Assembly (NCBI GenBank): GCA_003141915.1
Contig: PLNY01000078.1
Coordinates: forward strand, 1-7,876
Source: Anaerolineae bacterium
Lineage (GTDB): Bacteria > Chloroflexota > Anaerolineae > Anaerolineales > Villigracilaceae
DNA: 7,876 nucleotides
Direction: 5' to 3'
Below are positions 1-6,000 of this stretch, piece by piece. Every line of letters starts with the position of its first letter. The first letter of the stretch is position 1. The notes beneath the pieces are model-generated. The model did not search any database. It saw nothing but the letters and a program-made list of their open reading frames with translations, and was not told where the DNA came from. The translations under genes and the position numbers were made by a program.

Positions 1-2
1 TG

Positions 3-932
3 CCTATTTTGGTAAAGCAGACGTCCGAGATCACTCAGGATTTCCAACAGACTCTGGCCCAGGCTCAGCAATATCTGGCGGCTCCCATTTCCGTTGCGGG
101 AATGCCGCTTGATCTGGGCGGGGTCATCGCTCAAGTAAAAGGTTCTTTTCCCAATCCGCTTACCTCGATTCCGCAGAATCCCGTCCTGCTGATCCGAAAT
201 ACATCGAGAAGCACACTGTGGGCTTTGATCATTTTCGGCGGCACGTATTTTTTTATGACGGAATGGGAAAATGTTCGCGAAGGGTTGATCCATATTGCGC
301 CTGAAGCATATCGTCCTGATATTCGTAAACTGTATTCCCAGATCAGGCAAGTTTGGATGGCCTACCTGCGCGGCCAACTCACACTCGTGATCATTTTCGC
401 GATTACGTTTACGATCATTTGGACGATCATCGGTTTGCCCGGCTCGCTCTATTTAGGTCTGCTGGCGGGCTTGTTTAGCATTGTCCCCGATGTTGGACCT
501 TTTGCGGCGGCCATGATCGCATTAGCGGTTGCATTGCTGGAAGGTTCCAGGTGGAGCCTCCTGGCCGGCAACAACTTTGTATTTGGACTGATCGTCGTTG
601 GTTTGTATGTGATATTGATTAACATCAATAACCTCTGGCTTCGCCCGATCATCCTTGGACGCAGTGTTCATCTGAGCGAAGCGCTGATCTTTATTGCAAT
701 TATCGCCGCGTTGATCTTCTCAGGAATCCTGGGTGCGTTTATCATTGTGCCGGTATTGGCTTCCGTTGTTGTGATCTGGAATTACCTGCACGCGCGGATG
801 CTGGGCCTACCGCCTTTCCACGATGAAGTGCCAGCCGCTCCCGTTCCGGACCCGGACCCGGAGCGGAGCGATGAACCCGAAGCGGAAACTGCGCCCGCGC
901 ATCCAACCGCTAAAAAGAAATCAGCGAAATGA
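3..932 (+). CDS. AI-2E family transporter (5'-truncated by window edge)
   Basis: This is the C-terminal part of a polytopic inner-membrane permease of the AI-2E transporter family (PF01594 type), whose members export or take up small molecules or ions; the substrate here cannot be told from sequence. The frame is open to the window edge, so the TTG at base 9 is unlikely to be the true start; family members are usually about 340-400 residues and 307 are visible after it. Numbering from that TTG, a soluble helical stretch (1-65) is followed by hydrophobic segments near 68-84, 121-142, 144-175, 188-207 and 222-255. Family signatures are YLRGQ (119-123), IVPDVGPF (158-165) and the LRPIILGRSVHLSEAL stretch (211-226). 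The tail (270-307) is rich in Pro, Asp and Glu and ends in lysines, probably a cytoplasmic extension. The stop overlaps the next gene's start by four bases (ATGA), indicating coupled translation. The family call is secure; the quorum-sensing role implied by the name is not. Confidence 0.88.
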   Translation, partial: PILVKQTSEITQDFQQTLAQAQQYLAAPISVAGMPLDLGGVIAQVKGSFPNPLTSIPQNPVLLIRNTSRSTLWALIIFGGTYFFMTEWENVREGLIHIAPEAYRPDIRKLYSQIRQVWMAYLRGQLTLVIIFAITFTIIWTIIGLPGSLYLGLLAGLFSIVPDVGPFAAAMIALAVALLEGSRWSLLAGNNFVFGLIVVGLYVILININNLWLRPIILGRSVHLSEALIFIAIIAALIFSGILGAFIIVPVLASVVVIWNYLHARMLGLPPFHDEVPAAPVPDPDPERSDEPEAETAPAHPTAKKKSAK

Positions 933-1861
933 AAATCGTCTATTCTGTGGTCGCACCGATCTATAACGAACTCGAGAATCTGCCCGAGCTGTATCGCCGC
1001 GTCAAAGCTGTAATGGATTCCAACGGGGAAGCCTGGGAACTTGTCCTTGTGGACGACGGCTCGACCGATGGCTCAACGGAAAAGATCCGTGAACTGGCGC
1101 AAAATGATTCGCGCGTTCGCCCTGTGATCTTTGCACGCAATTTCGGCCATCAGATTGCCATCACTGCCGGTTGGGACTATGCGCGCGGCGATGCGATTGT
1201 GATCATCGATGCCGATTTGCAGGACCCGCCCGAAGTCATTTTGGATTTGGCGAAGAAGTGGAAGGAAGGTTACGAGGTCGTGTATGCCGTGCGCGCCGAA
1301 CGCGAAGGCGAGTCGTGGTTCAAGAAGTTTACGGCGTCCATGTTTTATCGCATCATCTATCGCATCACCGACGTAAAGATCCCGGTGGATACCGGCGACT
1401 TTCGTTTGATGGATCGCAAAGTCGTTGACGTGTTGAAGCAAATGCGCGAACGTCATCGTTTCCCGCGCGGCATGTCGGCGTGGGTGGGCTTTAGACAAGT
1501 CGGTGTGGAATACAAACGCGCGGTGCGCTTTGCCGGTGAAACAAAATATCCACTCAATAAAATGCTGCTGCTGGCGTTGAACGCGATTACCAGCTTTTCG
1601 TATTTTCCTTTGCAGGTCGCAACCTATTTTGGGTTTGTCTCCGCCGGTCTTGCCATCCTTGCCATTCCTGTGGTGATTTATCTGCGTATGGAAGGTAGTC
1701 CGCAGTTTACGGGGCAGGCCACCACATTGATTGCGGTGTTGTTCCTGGGCGGTGTGCAGTTGATCTCGCTGGGAATTCTCGGCGAATATATCGGCCGTTT
1801 GTACGATGAAGCCAAAGGCCGACCGCTTTATATCGTGAGGGAAGCGCCGAAGGAAGAGTAA
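929..1861 (+). CDS. Membrane-anchored family 2 glycosyltransferase (GtrB/ArnC/DPM1-like)
   Basis: This predicted GT-A fold transferase moves a sugar from a nucleotide donor to a polyprenyl phosphate carrier on the cytoplasmic face of the membrane, as GtrB, ArnC and dolichol-phosphate mannose synthases do. Of its 310 residues, 1-210 form the catalytic domain: VDDGSTDGS (41-49) for donor binding, NFGHQIAITAG (71-81), the metal-binding DADLQDPPE (94-102), GDFRLMDRK (156-164) and the acceptor-site region RGMSAWVGFRQ followed by GETKYPLNKM (180-211). Two hydrophobic helices (about 225-251 and 263-285) anchor the C-terminus, and the sequence LGEYIGRLYDEAKGRPLYIV is typical of the GtrB group. Length matches the family. 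The ATG lies inside the end of the upstream permease gene (ATGA overlap) with no strong ribosome binding site, so translation probably depends on coupling. The sugar and final glycan are unknown; a lipid-linked sugar donor for envelope glycosylation is the likely product. Confidence 0.92.
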   Translation: MKIVYSVVAPIYNELENLPELYRRVKAVMDSNGEAWELVLVDDGSTDGSTEKIRELAQNDSRVRPVIFARNFGHQIAITAGWDYARGDAIVIIDADLQDPPEVILDLAKKWKEGYEVVYAVRAEREGESWFKKFTASMFYRIIYRITDVKIPVDTGDFRLMDRKVVDVLKQMRERHRFPRGMSAWVGFRQVGVEYKRAVRFAGETKYPLNKMLLLALNAITSFSYFPLQVATYFGFVSAGLAILAIPVVIYLRMEGSPQFTGQATTLIAVLFLGGVQLISLGILGEYIGRLYDEAKGRPLYIVREAPKEE

Positions 1862-1899
1862 ACGGTAATCCGCCCGGCGGGGTGTTTATCCCGGAATCA

Positions 1900-1936
1900 A
1901 ATACGGAGACTTGCACGCAAGTCTCCGTATTCTTTT
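1900..1936 (+). terminator. Rho-independent terminator after the glycosyltransferase gene
   Basis: A perfect 15-bp inverted repeat (1900-1914 with 1917-1931, arm AATACGGAGACTTGC) with only two bases between the arms is followed directly by CTTTT on the plus strand. It lies 38 bases after the glycosyltransferase stop and 17 bases before the stop of the convergent minus-strand gene, where a terminator is expected. The U-tract is short on the plus strand. On the minus strand the flank reads TGATT, a weak tract, so it may stop both transcripts but is better formed for the plus-strand one. Confidence 0.8.
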
Positions 1937-1948
1937 GCGTGAGAACGG

Positions 1949-2302
1949 CTAGGCCGCCGTTGCCTTCTTGCGCGCGGGAGTCTTGCGTTCGCTCAGGCGC
2001 GTGCCGCCCACCATTTCGTACTGCGACGAGTCATCGCCATAACTGCCTTTGACCCCATTGCGGACTCGCTTCACCTTTTCCCATATGGCCTCATACAGCG
2101 CATCGCGCTGGTTGCGCAGGTCGGTCAACTGGGCTTCGAGGGTGTTCATTTGAGACTGAAGCGGGGTTGCCTGCGTGAGGTCGCTTGAAAGCATGTCGCT
2201 GCTCAGGTCGCCAAAGGCCACTTTTGCGCCAATCTCCTTCCAGGCATCGAGAACGGCCTGGGCTTGTTCGAGCACATCGGTTGGGTAAGCTTTTGCTGGC
2301 AT
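1949..2302 (-). CDS. Conserved hypothetical coiled-coil protein with Lys-rich tail (117 aa)
   Basis: This is a small soluble protein of unknown function. No signal peptide or membrane segment is visible. Residues 1-45 contain a helical region (DVLEQAQAVLDAWKEIG). Residues of about 48-85 (LQSQMNTLEAQLTDLRNQRD and following) have the heptad look of a coiled coil. They are followed by a conserved-looking element, VKGSYGDDSSQYEMVGGTR (roughly 84-102), and a basic tail SERKTPARKKATAA that could bind nucleic acid or another polyanion. From memory, a GDDS.xYE.VGGTR.SERK ending recurs in small uncharacterised bacterial proteins, but I cannot name the family. The ATG at 2302 is preferred over an upstream in-frame GTG at 2350 because GGAGGA lies eight bases upstream of it, and the upstream choice falls in a leader hairpin without a ribosome binding site. 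It is transcribed alone, convergent with the glycosyltransferase and divergent from the large sensor gene. Confidence 0.8.
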   Translation of the reverse strand: MPAKAYPTDVLEQAQAVLDAWKEIGAKVAFGDLSSDMLSSDLTQATPLQSQMNTLEAQLTDLRNQRDALYEAIWEKVKRVRNGVKGSYGDDSSQYEMVGGTRLSERKTPARKKATAA

Positions 2303-2310
2303 AACTGTAT

Positions 2311-2316
2311 TCCTCC
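2311..2316 (-). promoter_or_regulatory. Ribosome binding site that decides the start of the 117-aa gene
   Basis: Read on the minus strand this is GGAGGA, a near-perfect Shine-Dalgarno match eight bases upstream of the ATG at 2302. It supports the 117-residue form over a 133-residue form starting at a GTG at 2350. Confidence 0.85.
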
Positions 2317-2338
2317 TGTAGAGTGAAATCTTGTTCCC

Positions 2339-2357
2339 TCTGGGGCACACCCCCAGA
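2339..2357 (-). promoter_or_regulatory. Hairpin at the 5' end of the 117-aa gene transcript
   Basis: TCTGGGG (2339-2345) and CCCCAGA (2351-2357) form a perfect 7-bp stem around a five-base CACAC loop (plus-strand reading). With transcription starting about seven bases beyond the predicted -10 box, the hairpin would sit within the first few bases of the message. Such 5' stem-loops commonly stabilise transcripts; a regulatory role is possible but not shown. Confidence 0.5.
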
Positions 2358-2359
2358 TT

Positions 2360-2395
2360 TGTCTAAATTATCTGCAACTGTAGACAATTTGTCAA
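2360..2395. promoter_or_regulatory. Putative operator overlapping the 117-aa gene promoter
   Basis: Three related half-sites lie on the promoter: TTGTCTA at 2360-2366, its inverted copy TAGACAA at 2381-2387, and TTGTCAA at 2389-2395, which also completes the 11-bp palindrome GACAATTTGTC (2383-2393). The 7-bp arms of the first pair are 14 bases apart, so their centres are about two helical turns apart on one face of the DNA. They flank the -10 box and reach into the -35 box, a layout suited to repression by a dimeric regulator. No regulator gene is present in the window. Confidence 0.45.
2367..2395 (-). promoter_or_regulatory. Sigma70-type promoter of the 117-aa gene
   Basis: On the minus strand a perfect -35 box TTGACA (2395-2390) is followed, after exactly 17 bases, by a -10 box GATAAT (2372-2367), one base off the TATAAT consensus. 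The predicted start of transcription is near 2360, giving a leader of about 58 bases before the ATG at 2302. Confidence 0.75.
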
Positions 2396-2439
2396 CCCTA
2401 ATGAGATAAGTTTGGTGGACTTACAAAACTAGGCGGAAT

Positions 2440-2670
2440 ACCGGCTAGGCCGGTGAGCTTACCAACTCGCGCGGTAAGCCCACCGACTCACGCGGTAGGG
2501 CTACCGACTGACGCGGTAAGCCTACCGACTGACGCGGTAGGGCTACCAACTCACGCGGTAAGCCTACCGACTAACGCGGTAAGGCTACCGACGAACCCGG
2601 TAAGGCTACCGACTGACGCGGTAAGGTTACCGACGAAACCGGTAAGGCCACTGACTAAATCGGTACGCGC
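2440..2670. repeat. 21-bp tandem repeat array, 11 units
   Basis: Eleven head-to-tail 21-bp units with no gaps begin at 2440, 2461, 2482, 2503, 2524, 2545, 2566, 2587, 2608, 2629 and 2650. The consensus is close to ACCGACTGACGCGGTAAGG plus CT. The first and last units are the most diverged, and a degenerate half-unit may precede at about 2423-2439. Each unit carries ACCG and CGGT seven bases apart, and unit junctions form CGGTA-N4-TACCG, perfect at six of the ten junctions, so the array is a chain of short overlapping palindromes. The 21-base period keeps several frames open on both strands, giving heptapeptide repeats of LPTDAVx type. No ribosome binding site or other coding sign supports translation. 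The array lies between divergent genes. Confidence 0.92.
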
Positions 2671-2728
2671 AAACTCATTAAACCGATGGGGGTTTATATA
2701 CCGGACCTTTTGCAAAAGTTTTCCTTGC
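2671..2728. other. Short AT-rich spacer with two small palindromes
   Basis: The spacer between the tandem array and the large palindrome contains a 6-bp stem TAAACC/GGTTTA (2679-2684 with 2691-2696, six-base loop) and a 12-bp perfect palindrome CTTTTGCAAAAG (2707-2718). Neither has a clear terminator tail. No gene is visible. Confidence 0.5.
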
Positions 2729-2789
2729 CACGGATTGGCACAGATTCTCACTGATTTTTAAAAATTCGTGCAAATCCGTGAAATCCGTG
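2729..2789. repeat. 61-bp imperfect palindrome built of CACGGATT-like units
   Basis: The left arm holds three units spaced 10 bases apart (CACGGATT, CACAGATT, CACTGATT). The right arm holds three inverted units (AATTCGTG, AAATCCGTG, AAATCCGTG). The arms meet at TTTTTAAAAA and pair along their length with a one-base bulge and a few mismatches. From memory, similar CACGGATT/AATCCGTG palindromes occur as dispersed intergenic repeats in many environmental bacterial genomes. It would form a long RNA hairpin if transcribed, but no T-tract follows on the plus strand (CAGAAAAAAA), so it is not a standard plus-strand terminator. For minus-strand transcription the exit reads into TTTTTTT after the stem-proximal bases are crossed in reverse, upstream of the hairpin rather than after it. 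Confidence 0.75.
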
Positions 2790-2900
2790 ACAGAAAAAAA
2801 CACCAGATAAACTTACGTCACGACTTATGCAAGAGCTATACCGTGAAGAAAAGGCATGGTAGTGCAATAATGTAGTTTTAAGCATATAGTTTCTAAGACA
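2790..2900. other. Intergenic stretch with nothing recognised
   Basis: An AT-rich stretch upstream of the sensor gene's leader. I see no open frame with a ribosome binding site, no strong hairpin and no repeat. It may contain promoter or binding elements for the downstream gene, but none stands out. Confidence 0.5.
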
Positions 2901-2909
2901 TGCTATACT
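2901..2909 (+). promoter_or_regulatory. Candidate extended -10 promoter for the sensor gene
   Basis: TGCTATACT matches the extended -10 pattern TGnTATAAT with one change. No convincing -35 box lies 16-18 bases upstream. Extended -10 promoters can work without one. Transcription from about 2916 would give a leader of about 95 bases that includes the foldable region at 2942-2999. An alternative, weaker pair (AAGACA at 2895, TAACAT at 2919) cannot be excluded. Confidence 0.3.
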
Positions 2910-2941
2910 GTCTACTCATAACATAGGAAAGATGACTCTTA

Positions 2942-2999
2942 AAGGCGGGAAATAGCTTCCCGACCAGATGCAAATAACGTGCCTTCAGTTAGGAAGGTA
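2942..2999 (+). promoter_or_regulatory. Leader with two competing foldings around the ribosome binding site
   Basis: In one fold, AAGGC (2942-2946) pairs with GCCTT (2981-2985), enclosing a hairpin GGGAA-ATAGC-TTCCC (2947-2961) and a 19-base single strand. In the other, TGCCTTC (2980-2986) pairs with GAAGGTA (2993-2999), seven pairs including one G-U, around loop AGTTAG, which buries the Shine-Dalgarno bases AGGAAGG (2991-2997). The two folds share 2981-2985 and exclude each other, as in translational riboswitches or protein-binding leaders. I recognise no known riboswitch core. The stems are short, so chance is a real alternative. Confidence 0.35.
2991..2997 (+). promoter_or_regulatory. Ribosome binding site of the large sensor gene
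   Basis: AGGAAGG lies 13 bases before the ATG at 3011, a rather long spacing. An in-frame TAG at 2990-2992 and the absence of any other start codon between it and 3011 fix the ATG at 3011 as the first possible in-frame start. Confidence 0.6.
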
Positions 3000-3010
3000 T
3001 CAGGTTAACT

Positions 3011-6000
3011 ATGAAAGACAAAGTCAAAAAAGTTAAGACGTTCGTAGAACCGTCACTGGAGGTCTCAGAGCTCCGCTACCGCCGCCTGTTTGAAGCGGCC
3101 CAGGACGGGATTTTGATTTTGGATGCAAAAACAGGTGCAATTACGGATGTCAATCCTTTTCTGATTGACATGCTGGGCTACTCGCGCGACGAGTTTGTAG
3201 ATAAGAAGCTTTGGGAAGTCGGCGCGTTCAAGGATATTAAGGCTAGTAAAGAGGCTTTTGAAACACTGCAAAATGAAAAGTACATTCGCTACGAGAACTT
3301 GCCGCTCAAGGCGAAGGACGGTCATCTTGTCCAGGTGGAATTTGTCAGCAACATTTATTCGGTGAACAGCGACAAGGTCATCCAATGCAACATCCGCGAC
3401 ATCACCGAGCACAAGCGAGCGGAATTGGAAGTAGAGAGTCTTTCCAGGTTTCCAGGTGAGAATCCTGCTCCGGTATTGAGATTGAATGAAAAAGGAATTA
3501 TCCTGTATACGAATAAGGCTGGACAGACAATACTCGAAGGATGGAATGTGGCATCCGGTCAGGCAGCGCCAGTTTTTTTGCTGACGAAAATAGCCGAAGC
3601 ACTCGAATCCCAATCCCAACAATTTGTTGAACTCTCGTCTGGCGCAAGAGTCTTCTCTTTCGCTATTACTCCTGTTATTGGCGCAGGCTACGTGAATATC
3701 TACGGCGAAGACATTACCGAGCGCAAGCGGGCGGAAAGGAAAGTTTTACATCTCAATCGCTTATATGCCACTCTGATTCATATCAATCGGATGATTGTGC
3801 ATACACGAGATCGGGACTCTCTTTTTTCGGAGATCTGCCGCGCGGTAGTTGAGCATGGCAAATTCCGTATGGCTTGGATTGGCCTGATTGACGAAGCCAG
3901 TGGATATGTCAAAGCAATCGTTTTCGCGGGTGAAGAACAAGGATATTTGACGAACATACGCATCGCGGTTCAAGACCCGAAACTGGGTGGTGATCCAACA
4001 GGTACAGCGATACGCGAAGAACGTTGTATCATCTGCCATGATATTGCAAGTGATCCCCGCATGACTCCCTGGCGGGAACAGGCCTTACAACGCGGTTATC
4101 GCGCCTCGGCGGCTGTGCCAATCTGGCAAAGAAAACATCCCATTGGCGCATTGACGGTTTACTCGTCTGAGTCGCAGGGCTTTAGTGATGACGATCAGTA
4201 TCTATTGGATGAAATCGGGCAGGATATATCCTACGCACTAGATTCGATAGATGCAGAAGCCGAGCGCAAGCGGGTTGAAGAGGCATTGGCCAAAGAACAG
4301 TATGACATGCAAACCATCATGGATAACCTGCCGATCTCAATCTACTTCAAAGATCAGGCAAGCCGTTTCACCAGAATTAGCAAGTCTCAGGCCCTGCGGT
4401 TCGATCTGAGTGATCCGGCACAGGCAATAGGCAAAACAGACTTTGATTTTTTTACAACGGAACATGCCCAGCCGGCATATGAGGATGAACAGGCCGTTAT
4501 TCGGACCGGACATCCCTTGATCAAGGAAGAAAAGGAGACCTGGGTCGATCATCCCGATAAATGGGTCTTGACGGTCAAGATGCCCAGGCGTGATCATGTG
4601 GGAAATATTATCGGCACCTTCGGCATCTCAACCGACATCACCGAGCGCAAGCAAGCGGAAGAGGCGCTGGCGCAGGAACGCAACCTGCTGCGCTCGCTGA
4701 TCGACAACTTGCCGGATCACATTTATGCCAAAGACGCCGAAGGCCGATTTACTCTCGCCAACATAGCGGTGGCGCGCCATATGGGGGCCGTCAAACCGGA
4801 CGAACTCCTCGGCAAGACTGACTTTGACTTCTTTCCGCCAGATCTGGCGACGCAATTTCACGTCGATGAGCAGGCGTTGATTCACTCCGGTAAGTTGCTG
4901 ATCGACCACGAGGAATTCACCCGAGATCAGGCTGGCCAGACCAAGTGGGTCTTAGCCACCAAAGTGCTTTTGCACGACAATCAAGGAAATTACTTTGGGC
5001 TGGTGGGCATTGGCCGCGATATCACTGAACGCAAGCAAGCGGAAGATGCGCTGGCGCAGGAACGCAACCTGCTGCGCTCGCTGATCGACCATGTGCCCGA
5101 TTTAATCTACGTCAAAGACGCCCAGAGTCGCTTCCTGATAGCCAACCCGGCATTGGCACGCCTGACCGGAGTAGCCTCGCCAGACGAACTCATCGGCAAG
5201 ACCGACTTTGACTTCTTCCCGCAAGAACTGGCAGCAAAATACTACGCCGACGAGCAGGCAATCTTCCAGTCCGGTCAACCAGTGCTCGAACTCGAAGAAC
5301 CCTGGGTAGGCGCAGCCGACAACAGAAGATGGCTTTCCAGCACCAAAATACTTCTGAGGAATGCCCAAGGCAAAATCATTGGACTCGTCGGCCAGAGCCG
5401 GGACATCACCGAGCGCAAGCAGGCCGAGGCCGCTTTGCGGGAAAGCGAGGAACGATATGCGGTTGCAGTGCGCGGCGCCAATGATGGAATATGGGACTGG
5501 AATCTGAAAACCAACGAACTCTATTATTCCCCTCGCTGGAAATCCATGCTGGGTTATGAGGAAAGCGAAATTGGAATCAGTCCCGATGAATGGTTCAAAC
5601 GCGTCCATCCTGACGACGTGATGCGGCTCAAGGCTGAGCTTAATGCGCACATCAAAGGAGATGCCCCTCTATTTCAGAGCGAATATCGCATGCTTCACAA
5701 AAACGGCCAATATCTATGGATGTTAAGCCGCGGCCTGGCTGTTCGAGACGCTGAAGGGAATGTCCATCGCCTGGCTGGATCTCAAACCGATATTACCCTC
5801 CAAAAACAAGCCGAGCAGGAAATCGGCAGTATGGCGAAATTCCCCTCTGAAAACCCAAACCCAGTACTACGACTGAGCCGAGATGGCCTCCTGATGTATG
5901 CCAACACGGCTAGTGAGGCGTTCTTAAGTATGTGGGATTGTGAGGTGGGTGGACCTGTTCCAGAGTTCTGGCGTGACCTGGCTAACCAAGCGCTTGCGAC

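Noticed and set aside
1073..1498. Minus-strand frame of 141 codons within the glycosyltransferase gene
   Set aside because: It is a shadow of the GT2 coding sequence, which has all catalytic motifs. The antisense product has no recognisable domain.
1871..1884. GC-rich mini-hairpin just after the glycosyltransferase stop
   Set aside because: The stem is only about four pairs and is followed by TGTTTAT rather than a T-tract. The 15-bp hairpin at 1900-1931 explains termination better.
2303..2350. Longer form of the 117-aa protein starting at GTG 2350
   Set aside because: The extra 16 residues have no ribosome binding site and the start lies in the leader hairpin. GGAGGA is well placed for the ATG at 2302.
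2440..2670. CRISPR array
   Set aside because: The units are contiguous 21-mers with no unique spacers, and no cas gene is in the window.
2453..2761. Plus-strand frame of 102 codons encoding LPTxAVx heptapeptide repeats
   Set aside because: It is a by-product of the 21-bp tandem repeat, whose period is a multiple of three. It starts at a GTG inside the first repeat unit, has no ribosome binding site, and runs on through the spacer and into the 61-bp palindrome. The opposite strand (2551-2751) is equally open.
2942..2999. Known c-di-GMP-I (GEMM) riboswitch upstream of the c-di-GMP enzyme gene
   Set aside because: The conserved core I would expect (GGCAAACC and GACGCAAAGCC-like blocks and a tetraloop docking site) is absent. 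Only a generic competing-stem layout is seen.
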